In this document: positions 38,901 to 50,032 of the stretch, piece by piece | How positions within the stretch are numbered: the first letter of the stretch is position 1 | Layout: the number at the start of each line of letters is the position of its first letter | Origin: Coturnix japonica | Lineage: Eukaryota > Chordata > Aves > Galliformes > Phasianidae | Length of the DNA stretch: 64,000 nucleotides | Assembly: GCF_001577835.2 (NCBI RefSeq) | Contig: NC_029525.1 | Span: 17,916,731-17,980,730, forward strand | Reading direction: 5' to 3' | Notes under the pieces: model-generated | What the model was told of the DNA's origin: nothing | Database searches by the model: none | Seen by the model: the letters and a program-made list of their open reading frames with translations, nothing else | Program-made: the position numbers and the translations under genes

Positions 38901-41900
38901 AATCTTCCTGTTACACCAACACACCACATAACAATTAAGGTTTTCTATAAACGTGCATGAAAAGTACGCCCTACGAGTAAGAACTGCTGTCTCATGGGTG
39001 AGATCCAAGACATCACTCTGAGCCCATAACAAGACAAGTTATTTACTTAGCAGTAACAAGTCTTTGAGATGTCTGTCCATATGGACATAAGCAAATGCAT
39101 GTTGTGCACATGAGCTGAGAGCTCAGCTGAGCCTGATGGAGCTGCACAAGTACTTCACACTTCTTGTCATTTTTACATAAAATGTAGGGTGTGTGTGAGC
39201 TGCAACTCGGTGCTTCTCTGCTACTGAATATCTTCACTGAGAACTCTGTGTGGTTACGATAGTAACATGCATTCAGTGCACTCTATGTGCATACCTCATA
39301 CTATGACATTCAAGTAAACAGTTCATCTTTCACTTTTAAGCAGTCTGCATGCATCAATCACACTGTGAGTCAGTGCATACCCATTGTCTCTCAGACAAAA
39401 AAAACCTTAATTAGCAACAGTAAATAATCCCAAAATCATGTTACACAGACATCTGACAATTACCAAGCAGGTAATTCTCTCAGCCCATAACCCTCCCATC
39501 AATGAAGTCACTCATTTGGAGCCACTGATTTTAAAAACCTTGTTGGAATATGAAACTTGGCAGACGCCAGACAATGGATTCCAAAGTTACTGGAACACTG
39601 ACAGGCAGCACAAACACATGAAGACTTGTTTCCTTAGGAAAAGAAGCCCAAAAAATGTGTTTTTTCTTTTTTTTTAAGTCAGATCTGGAACCACAGCTGA
39701 CACTTCAATTTTCATTGAATATTTTATCTAACACAAGTGTCTCAGCCTGTCAGTATTAGAGGTATTAAAAAGACAGTTTTCACAATGAGGTGATCAAACA
39801 CCGGAACAGGGGAATCTCCACCCTTCCATATATCTGGAACTGATGGGACCAGGCCCTGAGGAACCTGCTGGAACATCACTCAGGGCTCTCCTCAAGTTGG
39901 ATGGACCACGCTGGGGAGAAGCAGCCTTCAGAGGTCCCAGCCCATCTGCATTTTGATATGGTTCCACAACAGAAGCCTGTCTACGTGTTTGACAAGAGCT
40001 TTCTGTCTCTAAGGAATCCTGGTTACTATGGCAAAGGTCCTCAGTTGGGAAATATTTCACTATTTGTGAGGAAATGGAAGAGCTAAATAATATAATTATT
40101 AATGGCTCTTCTTTTGGGGAAAAAAGAGTTCCAAACCAGCTGATTATTACCATACACTGACAGCTCTTACACAGATCATGCTACTTATCAGATGCATTCA
40201 TTGTAACTTGCACTTGCAGTCACAGAAATCATATTCTGCTACCATACATTCAGCCCTGCTATTGCTGAGGTCAATCACAAAGCGCTTTGCAACCTTTAGC
40301 AATGAAGAAGTGTCCTGTATCAGTTACCAGCTGGAAGATCACTGAGTCACCACTCACACGTAGCAGCGTACAATTAGAACGTTTACAAACCTCCATTCAC
40401 TTGACCTTTCCGTCTTACTCGGGAGATCTGTTTATTAGGCTTTTCTCCTGTTTGAGGTGTGGATGTGATCAAGTTGTGATCAATATCCCGTTCAATTCTA
40501 CTTCTTTTTGCAGGATTTTCTCTTTCTTCCTTAAAACAGAAAAGGGGAAAAAAGAAACATACTGAGCAGTGCCTCTTTTCTCCACTGAACACTACAGAAC
40601 AGTCACTGTGAGGGAAAGTCCCACAGACGTGTTGGTTGTCCTACACCCAGAAGCAGAAAACACAACGTGCATCTGACCAGCTGGAATTCTAAACTCATGT
40701 AAACTGATGCAGCTCAAGGTACACAGCAAGGTATTGAGAGAGAAAATTGTACAGCAGAAATTCCAAGTACAACAATTGCATTTAAATGCTATTTTAATGG
40801 GCAGCAAATTTACAGTTATCTCAGTGCTGTGGAGTTAGGGAAATACAGAAACATGACAAGAAAATGGTAAGAAAACTGATTTCTCCAGCAGTTCAAATGT
40901 AAAGGAAATAAACTTTCTCCTCCTTGTTCCCCCAAGGGGCCCAATGCACCTTGGCACAGCAGCAACCTAAATCCTAAAGCATGGCCTACAGACTGCACTG
41001 AAAGGTAAGGGGTCAGACAAAGCAAAATGAATGGAATTGAATACAAAAATAAATAACAAGGCCACTGAGCATATAAAAGTGAATTAAAATTTCCATGCTA
41101 GAGTTACAAAACCACCTTTCTCAGAGCAGCAGTTTCACATCATTAAAAAGTAAAAGAGAAAAGCAGTTTGCTTGCTCCAAAAAAGAATGAAACTGATCCT
41201 TCAGAACAACTGATCTAAAGCCCATGCTAAGAGTGCAGCGCCTAAAGGAAGTACTGGCAGACATGGAAGTGCACAGACCCTGCAGTGGAAACAACACGTG
41301 TGAACACCACGCATCCCAAAAGCTCCCACTGGCAACATCTGCATGACCCAAACACCTTGGTGAGAATAGTCTAATTACTACCTTGTACAATTAATGAAAT
41401 CGTATATACCATCAATTCATGCAATGGCTCGCTGAACAGATAAAAGAGCAGCAAAGCATCTCATCTTCTGGGTCATTTGTGCAAATTCAACACGGGGGAA
41501 AAAGAAAAAGGAGAAATGAATTAAGTTTGAAAAGCAATTCACTGCCCTTCCCACAACAACAGGCAAAAGGTACCACCCCACCACAGAGAACAGGCCGGGG
41601 CTGTGCCATGGAGAAGGATAGAGGGAAAAAACACAACAAGAAATGAGCCCTGAAGCACTAATAAACATTGATGCAATATGTGCATCAATCAGTAGACAAG
41701 GAGAGTGTGACACTATCACAAACAAAACTGTCAGAGTTCAAGTGGTTTGTAGCTAGAATTTAAAGATGAAATTACATACAAGGTTGTAATTCTACTTGGT
41801 TCATACAATGAAAATGTCATTGCACAGATACATAGTTAAATACATCTATTAAGTGCTTGTTTGCATGAATTACACGATCTATTCAATATAGCCAGCTATA

Positions 41901-43793
41901 ATTGGTAACTGCCATAAGGGACGTGGCAGTGTCACACCCCCATGAGCCATTCATTCACTTTTGCTACATTTCCAGGAAGTCTGTATGTGTGAATGAATGG
42001 CCTAAAGCGGCTCAGAAGGTCCTGACAGCACAGCACATCAGGCAGCACCATTTATTTAGGGCTACAACTCCCCAGACCAAACAAGTTTAGTGCAACTGCA
42101 AATTCCATAATATTTCAGATTTCTAAAACTTCATCATACTAACAGTGCTTCCTGTACACATGCACCTATAGGTCTTTCTGGTGTATCCCATTTGTCGTGT
42201 TGTGAATGAATACTTTCGTATTCCACAAGGATTCCTGTCTTCCACAGGAGCTGTGATTTGGAAGACCCCAACAGCGCAGCCAGCAGCACCCACACGTCAG
42301 TCTCTCATTTCTCCAATGGAACAGCATTATTGTTCTTTCAGTATTGTTTGCTCAAGGGATGTTCCCAACGAGCCATCTATACCACTCCAGATAAATGATT
42401 TATGACTATCGGCAAAATCATCAAGATACACTAGCTCTGAAGATGTGGCCATAAATCTATATCATATCTACAGGGATGGAGATTTTCACGTACCCATAAA
42501 CGAACTGCTATGCAAAGTTGCACACATGCACTATCTCAAGAGTCCTAATGTTTCCATGGCAGCCACAAGACTACTTTGTTAAGTCATTAGCGCTTTGGAA
42601 GATAGCCCGGCAGTATCAGTATCGTGCCGAGCTAATGCCACTGGAGCCACTCCAAGTTCTGCTACAGACACAGGAGAGGACATGAAAGGGAACAGAAGAA
42701 AACGTGGACATTTTATATTTAAAAAAAAACTGTCAACAAAAGAATGAAATGTAATTCAAAGGTATGGGAGAGAGGAGTCAGCAATTGAAAGAGACAAAGA
42801 AAACAAGACATTTTAGTTTTGAATTCCTACATAAAATGTTTTGCTTATGTTTCAGCTTGTGGTTTTGCAGCCAAGGCGCTGTACAGTCCTGCTCTGTAGA
42901 TGCTACACGTAAAATGGATTCGCTGCCCCGGTTTAATGACAAATGAAACACAAATGGCTTCAACCAGTTACTTTTTTTTACTGAAGGATTTTTGTCAGCA
43001 CCTCAATGTTTCCATGATAAGTAATTAATTAACATGGTAAAGGTTAAATTTCACAATATTTCTGACAATTTAATACACTGTTATGTGAATTAAAATTATT
43101 TCAGCTTCACCTTGTTGCAAAGTTTTCCTTTCAACACCTGGTTCAAAAAAACAGGAAATGATCCTGAATTTGAATCCTTTTTGTTTTTCTAAACCATACA
43201 GTTTATGACACTGTATCTGCTGGTTTATGACATTTCAGGTTTTTTGTTTGGTTGCTTTTGTTCCTTCCATTTACAGCTACACAATGTCAGCACTGGATTG
43301 CTGGGACTGAAGGAGCCTTTTCCAGCCGGCTCCTCCTCCCAGAATAAAGCGGTTGTTAAAGCAGTTACAAGGTTACGTTCAGCCCATCAAAGTAACACTG
43401 AGTTCTCCCCCAACAATTCCTTTCAGCACGTTTGAACACGTGAAGATCAGCAAGCACAGGTTTCTGTATGGGCCAACACAGACGAGATGAAGTGGTTCAG
43501 CCCTGCCTTTACCTTTCCAATTACCTATTTGTATTTATTCCTAATAGAACCATTCCCAGAATCTGACACCATTAACAAACCAAAGAAGAAACCCACTGAC
43601 ACCATACCTTGGGCGTGCTGCCTTTAATGAACTTTTTGATTGAAGACAGGAGGCCCGTCTCATTTTTCTGTGGCTTTCCCCCGCCGCCAGGCAGGCTCTC
43701 CTCCACCTCCGAGTGTTTCCTCTTCGCCCTCTGAGCACGCTGCGTGTGAATTGGATTTGATTGCTGAGAAGCCTTCCGCGTTCTCAGCCTCAT
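26926..43793 (-). CDS. CTDSPL2: CTDSPL2 (SCP4), CTD small phosphatase-like 2 (complete, 466 aa)
   Basis: This is a nuclear HAD-family Ser/Thr phosphatase of the FCP/SCP group, reported to act on BMP SMADs and FoxO factors. Coding exons in transcript order: 43608-43793, 40391-40529, 38463-38612, 37785-38000, 36576-36654, 36191-36302, 35551-35637, 29929-29991, 29753-29832, 28010-28136, 27480-27575, 26926-26991. They sum to 1,401 nt, giving 466 aa, the human length. The N-terminal half is basic and Ser-rich ([13 protein letters not shown]). It is followed by [18 protein letters not shown] and an acidic Gln/Thr-rich linker. The C-terminal FCP1 domain carries DLDETLVHC (nucleophile Asp), [12 protein letters not shown] and [14 protein letters not shown]. 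The protein ends [12 protein letters not shown]. All catalytic residues expected of the family are present. Confidence 0.97.
29992..35550 (-). other. CTDSPL2 intron, about 5.6 kb
   Basis: This lies between the exons ending VIYQ and beginning VYVRLR. It is AT-rich, with an A-rich simple tract at about 32941-32970. I recognise no gene, RNA gene or clear repeat family in it. Confidence 0.6.
35551..36302 (-). CDS. CTDSPL2: CTDSPL2 catalytic exon pair
   Basis: Exons 36191-36302 and 35551-35637 are joined in phase 0. The active-site motif is split by the intron: the first exon ends LVLDL and the second begins DETLVHCS, together giving DLDET. The first Asp forms the phospho-aspartyl intermediate and the second is the general acid. 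The second exon continues [20 protein letters not shown]. Confidence 0.95.
39768..39965 (+). repeat. CR1-type LINE 3' fragment in a CTDSPL2 intron
   Basis: CACCGGAACAGGGGAATCTCC, GACCAGGCCCTGAGGAACCTG and CTTCAGAGGTCCCAGCCCATCTGC follow in order. These are the characteristic blocks of the CR1 3' end in sense orientation. It is 5'-truncated and diverged, so it is old. Confidence 0.72.
42585..42637. other. Imperfect hairpin in a CTDSPL2 intron
   Basis: CATTAGC (42585-42591) can pair with GCTAATG (42631-42637), and CGGCA (42608-42612) with TGCCG (42625-42629). They enclose a 12-nt loop, with an unpaired 16/1 internal bulge. GGCAGTATCAGTATCG inside it faintly recalls U4 snRNA, but the rest does not match. 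Function unknown. Confidence 0.35.
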
Positions 43794-43816
43794 TTTCATG
43801 TGTACCACATGTAAAG
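43608..43816 (-). CDS. CTDSPL2: CTDSPL2 exon 2 with the start codon
   Basis: The exon begins after TTTTGTAG at 43817 and holds 23 nt of 5'UTR plus 62 codons. Two in-frame ATGs exist, at 43799 (MKMRLR) and 43793 (MRLRTRK). The second matches the human start and has A at -3, so it is preferred. A four-codon upstream ORF (43796-43810) ends in an ATGA overlap with the first ATG. The exon ends GGCAGCACGCCCAAG before GTATGG. Confidence 0.93.
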
Positions 43817-46800
43817 CTACAAAGGGAAAAGCAAGTGCAGTTAGTCATTGAGGAAATGTATTCGGCTTCAGCTCATGAACTGAAGAAGTGATGTAACACT
43901 GACAACGTTCTCATGCACGGGCTTCTACCCCCAAACATACACAGCCTCATTTAAATGAAAGAAGAGCTATTTAAGCTGGAGCACAACGCTGGCAGAAGAA
44001 CAAATGAATATAATCTGGCCGCAAACGCATCTAACCATCAGATCAATGAGAGCACTGCATAACTCTGCAGCCTGAGTAGCAGGAACAAAACATTCTGCGT
44101 TTAAGATGGAGAGGATTTTATGGTGCCCGCTGTCTTTGGCTTCCAACAACCAGATACAGTGACCTGTGCAGCGCTATCCAGCCCCACATTCCTCACAATA
44201 CAACATTTCAAGTCTCCACATTAAATTTGAGATGAAGCATGAATCTAAATTCACGTCAAGAGTTCACAGAAGAAGGAATCATAAGTGAGACTATGCATTA
44301 GGCATGGGTGAGGATAAGGCAGCTGGCCAAAGGAACCTGACCGATCTTCAATACAGCGGTACTTGGGAATGAGATTAAACCACAGGAAGATTCATGCAAA
44401 GGCGGCATTTATTAGAGCAGAGCAACAGGCCATTTCAGAAAACGTGTCACGTTAATCTCCAGCCTTCAGGTGGACTGACTGCTGCTACAGTTAAACCTGA
44501 GCACAAATACAACGGCCTTTCTGGGCTGCTCATCAGCCTGCTGCAGCTGGATGGAGCTTGTGCTCAGGATGATCTGAATGGGACTCGTGTGCTTCAAACT
44601 ATTCCCATGCTGGACAGGGAGCAGAGAAAAGGAGCAGCAAGAAATCCGTCTGAGTTGTATTGCACTGAAACCCAACGGAGCTGCAGTGTGCTGAAGCACC
44701 ACTCAGAGTAACAGCCAAGCTAAATCGCAACACTGAGCTATTTCTTTTTCTTCAAGAAATGCATCTTCTTATCACAACAGGAATTAGAAGCTACCTGTGT
44801 TAGCATGTAACTTGTTGCCGAATAGATAAATAGTTGACAATTCTAAAATATGGGTAATGCAGCAACAACTGCTTTCCTGTTTAGTTAAAGGCAGTGCTGG
44901 GGCAGGTACAGCTCAGCCAGCAGCACTGACAGCTGCTCACCACCAGCCTGAGCACTGCAGTCACTGGGGCTGGTTTGCAGCCAGGTACGTCCCAGTCTCA
45001 AATGAAAGGAGTTCCAGCTAAGGAAGAACAGCACAGCTGAGGACAGGCTTCTGAGAAAGCAGGAGTGCTGAAGGGTATGGCCGGGAGTTCAATGGTTCAG
45101 TTACACGTGGTATTTGTGTTCACTGCTGACAAGCACGGGACTTGGTTTTTCATACATACATGGCCAGCGCTTTCCATCAGCACAGAACACAACAGCAGTG
45201 ACAGCTCGGATGAAGTGAAGTCAGGGCAGCCAAATGACTGCTGTAGCTACGGCAGAGGGGGGCTGAAGTTCCAGGAGTGTGAAGACAGAAACCACAGTCT
45301 AAATGTACAAGAATTGGCTACCTGTAATCTTAAGCCCCCCAGTAACAGAGCCATTAAAACTCACGACCCACACGAGTATACTTTCAGTATTAATACTTGC
45401 ACCAGAAGTTGCATTTAGCTTAAAAGATTCACCTGCATGCAGAAGAATGAAAACCATCCACAAGGATTTAGACCCAGTTTTCTGTTCCTCCTTACGAAGA
45501 GGGAAAAAGGTTAACAACAACATTCTTATGCAAAAAAAGTAAAATGAAAGCGCTATCAGAGCTTGGATCACGACTTTGCTTCCTTACAAGTTGCTGCCAG
45601 ATGTTTTTGTGTCTAATTTCTGCTGCGAAGAGCCCACAGCAGCAGCCATCCGCTCCTAGTGCATGTCTGCACCAAGATGATCTAACATCAGCAGATGGAA
45701 TGAGCCATGGACACCTCACAAAACAGAACACATCTTTACTTTGGAAGCATTCAGAAGCGTATTATATTTTAGTACGTTCTCATTGACTGAGCAGCACGAG
45801 TTAACCAAACCATTGCCACAGGTGGCTGAATTCCCAATCCAGTTAACATTCCTCAGCATTCCTGCATTTGGAAGAAGTGCTGACCGGGTCCTAACAGGAA
45901 TTACAGCCTGAGACAGAAAATGCCCATTAAACTTTTAAAGCAAGGAGTCTAAATATATCAGCGTTCAAGCTAAACAGTTAGCAATGTGCTGGAATGAGGT
46001 TAGAGAAAAACAACATTGCTTTGCCATGTTCAAAACATTCTTAGAGCTCTCCCAGGAGCTCCAGTCCTTCCAGGCTTTGTAAAGGGAGATTCGTTTGCTG
46101 CTACATCGACCTGTTCAGGAATCTTTTATATTTGTTTTCTTTTCCTGAAAGCACCCTCTCATTTGGTCAGTTATATGGGCAGCTCTTCCATCTATACAGC
46201 AGGGATGCCAGCAGGGCTCCAGCACAGAGAAGCGAGCAGATTAACACTACTACCAGCCCAGCTATCAGTGCCCTCAAACAGCCACCAGCGGGCCTGGCTC
46301 CTTCCTGCTGTGGCAGCCAGCCCTGCACACCACTCACCCACTGCACTGCTGGCCTCCCTGCAGCACAGGACTGGGTGCACACAGCTGCAGGGAACATGCC
46401 AGGCTGAGCTCCTTGCTCTGGACCCGCTCGCTGTGCCAGGAGCTGCACTACAGCCACAGCCAGAACAGCTCTGACGTTCACTGTATGCAGGGCGCTGCTT
46501 ACCGACCCCAACTAATTCCTGGCCCTTCAGCCTCTTTCAGGACCCTTCCAGCAGCTCAGAGTTCTCACCGTATAACAGCGCAATTGCTTTCCATCCATTT
46601 CTGATACTGAAATATTACCCAAACATCACAAGCCCGAAGCGAAGCAAATGCATGAACAGCGAACACACCAAACACTGAATGAGTCAGGTTGTTTTCTGCA
46701 TTACCCACGTTACCCATGGGCTCACTGCCCATCAACCGTGCCATCATCCCACACACAGGAATGGGCACCTATGGGACAAAATCCCTGCGAGTGACTGGGA

Positions 46801-48689
46801 TCTCTAACTAGAGCCCATCTCCATATGTTCTTGAGTTCACGAGGACTTCTTGTCCCACCACACCCAGTACTATACTTTTAACTATTTTTCCAAAAAATAC
46901 TGAAGGAAAATCAGGTACGGCACACGTAATTACAGGGTTTAAGGTGTTCTGATGCAGGAGAAGGTTTAAGACGGTGAAAGAACAATAGCGATCAACAGTA
47001 GGAAGATACAACTGACAAGAACATTGAAAATCACAGCGTTAAATGATTCCGGCATTTCCCGCAGCACTCAGCAGTAACACCCAGCTGCCAGCACTGCAAA
47101 CAGCGGGTTCCAGCTGTGAGCACAGGCAGAGCCGTGCAGGACCCTTCAGACCGCAGCCAGGTGAGCAGTGGCAGCACACAGGCACAGGTCTGCTCTGCCT
47201 GGCCCCAGGGCTGTGCTTCCCAAGGGGAGCAGAACTGCCCGGCTGTGTTGGGATCCTCAGCGTTTTGCAGTGACTTCTGCTGCCACGGATTACATCAGCC
47301 TCCTGTTGTGGATGCGGCATGGAGTGATGGAGTACTTTTTCATATGCCCGAGTACAGCTGTATCCCAAGTGACAAAAGGAAGCCAGTGAGCTGCTCTACC
47401 CTCTGAGAGACTGTGTCCATACAAGAATTTTTGCCATCATGGAGATGATGACCGTTAAGTACGACAAATTCACCCTGCAATACACACCATGCTGAAAAGC
47501 GTGGAATACATTTGACTGCAACAACCACAATATTCTTCCCGTACTATTTGCACAACATCACTTAGAACATCCTGATGCAAAGGCAAGAAGGCAGCACAAC
47601 TGCTTTACTCCTCAGATTGTAAGCAGGAATGCCAACTCATGCAGCTTGTGTTGCAGATACAGACAGACATGGGATCAGAGCACACAAAGCTGAGCTGTTA
47701 TCAAACATAACTGCATTCTGCCACTGGGTTTGGAGTGGGGAAATAACATGAAGCCTCAGAGCCACCAGTTCAAGTGATCCAGAGCTGTGCTGAGAAATCA
47801 CATCTTTCATCCAGATATTCCCAGACACACAGGCTGGATTGCAGCAAGCAGGTCCACAGAAAGAGGAACTGAGGAGAATATTGACTCCCATCTCCTTTTA
47901 AACAAATAAAACCAGTTGTATTTCATCAGCACATTTCATTACTGCGATGTGACCCAGATTTCAAAGTAGGAAGGAACAACCCTGCAAGGAAACACATTCA
48001 TTGAGGGGACTGAAGTCCATCCACACAGCACTGGGGATCCTGTCAAGAACTGTCTGACCTCATGGCAGTGCAAGCAGAAGCCTGAGTCACCATGGGAAAC
48101 CCAGAGGAAATGAAATGACATCAGCCTGTGCCTGGTGAGAAGGGAGAGCTACGGGACTGAGATAAGGTGAGCACAGTGGCAGCCCTACCCACAGCCACAG
48201 CGCAGCCCAGGAAATCACTCACAGAGCCTCCCATGCAGACCAGCCCCATGGCGCCTCATCAGCTTCAAGGAAATGCTTTTTGTTGGTCCAGAGGTGTTGA
48301 GATGTCTCCCTCTCAAAGATTCTTGGCCTTTCTTTAACCAGTTTATTCTCCTGCCCTGGAAAATTACAGTAATTTCATCTTACTCCAGCTGATGTGCTTC
48401 ATATTTTGCAACATACTACATTGCTTGTCCCCCTTCCCCAATCTCCCGGCATGTTTTTCCACAATGTGAGAAACAGCCATCAATCAGCTGGGAGGTCATG
48501 GGGCAGGAGACTGAAGTAGTGCCACTGCAGGGCAGGGAAGTGCAAAACATGAGGACAGCAGTCTATGAAAGCAGCAAAACTCCTTTAAATGCAATCCCTC
48601 CATGTACCAGGCTGGGGCTCAATGTGTGGCTCTGCTCTCCTGAAGTCAGTGTCCCCCCCCCCAGGAGAATCATTGTTCTCATCAAGATT

Positions 48690-49140
48690 TTGCTATGCAT
48701 GACGAGGAAGGCTTCTTATAATTGGCCCTAAAAATAATTGTTCTGTTACCATATTCTTCTGCTCTCACAATCCTATTTCCAGGCACCGTTGTTTTGCCGC
48801 TGCTGCGCTAGCAAGGCTTTGTTTTGATTGCACTGCATGCGTTTGGAACTCAAAGTTTATTCCCTCCTGGCCAAGATATTTGTCTCTGTGACTGCGGGTA
48901 CACACTTGTCATTAATTCAGCCCTTTCAGTTCAGGTCAGACACCAACCAACAAAGAGAAACGGAGAGCAGAGTTAATTGTAGAACAGCTAATCTCAGAAC
49001 GCGGCCCAAATCTGTTGCAGCAGAAAGATATTATTTACAGTCTGTGATGCTGCCAAGACAAGAATTTTACATTAGTCATCCCTGGATATTGTGGCGCTCA
49101 CCAATAGCTGGGATGTTTGCAAATCAAAGTTTGCAGCGCT
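48690..49140. promoter_or_regulatory. Candidate conserved non-coding element
   Basis: This is a repeat-free stretch with AT-rich blocks (CCTAAAAATAATTGTT, GTCATTAATTCAGCCC, AGTTAATTGTAGAACAGC) among mixed-composition sequence. The look is that of deeply conserved vertebrate enhancers. Conservation is not measurable here. Confidence 0.3.
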
Positions 49141-49433
49141 CGAGCTGGAAGCAGCAGCAACAAATCCCAGCAGAAGCAGCGCTGCTCCGAGGGGCTCCTG
49201 CCACAGCAGCTGCCCAGGACACGCTGCGCCCTGCGGACATTTAATCCACGCTGCCAGGCACACAGGAGCCTATTTTTGGAAGTCGGCTCCCTCTCGTTGC
49301 ACGCCTGTAACCGACAGGTCGGCCGACACTTCCTGAGCAGCACAGCCGGGATGTTGGCAGAAGCTGTGACCGCACAGAAACCTGCAGCAGCTCCTGGTAG
49401 CGCCCCTGCACAACCACTTCTCCAGCTACAACA

Positions 49434-49461
<28 letters not shown>
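49434..49461. repeat. (CA)n microsatellite
   Basis: This is an uninterrupted CA run of about 14 units in the first CTDSPL2 intron. It is likely length-variable. Confidence 0.95.
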
Positions 49462-49465
<4 letters not shown>

Positions 49466-49995
49466 GCTCACTCACAACCAGTGTCTGGCACCGTGACAAC
49501 AAACCGTACTTTTGCTTTCACTAAAAGTTTTTTCTTCTTTTCCTTCTGAGTGAAAAACACACAGGAAACATCGCAGGCTGCTCAGTGCGAAGGTGTGTGA
49601 GCTTTCTAAACAATATCCCAGTTATGCAAAGCACAATAACTACAATTTAGCAACAGCAGCACAAGCTTTGTAAGCCACACCAGCCTTCAAACATGCCATA
49701 ACGTTCACAGCCTTCTTTGGTTCTACCCCGTGTTTCACTTATTTATTTCACAATCTAATTGCCCCCATTTGGTCTTACATCTCGCCAACACTTCAAGATG
49801 TGTGAGACACAAGGAAATAGTGTCCTTACAGTAAAGCAGCAGATACGGTCCTGCAAACAAGCAGGGCATTGCTCTGCTGTTAGAGAACATCTATTTGTCT
49901 GTCCCCTTCCTTTGGAAAGGTGATGTTTGTAAGGAAGGCAGCAGCTCCAGTCCGGCTGTTATTACTGCATACAGTACTGGCTTACACACTGAACA

Positions 49996-50029
<34 letters not shown>
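49996..50029. repeat. (CA)n microsatellite
   Basis: This is a CA run of about 16 units ending CACATACA, some 530 bp from a similar run at 49434. Confidence 0.95.

Positions 50030-50032
<3 letters not shown>

Noticed and set aside
42598-42630. U4 snRNA-like core (GCAGTATCAGTATCGTGCC)
   Set aside because: The similarity stops after about 15 bases. The U4 5' stem-loop sequence and the Sm site are missing.
46016-47406. Overlapping open frames of 70-150 codons on both strands
   Set aside because: There is no family resemblance and no good splice borders, and they lie inside the CTDSPL2 first intron. They look like chance frames in moderately GC-rich DNA.
49434-50029. Paired CA repeats as a possible Z-DNA element or duplicated segment
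   Set aside because: The flanks of the two runs are unrelated, so they are independent microsatellites. Z-DNA potential is generic to CA runs.
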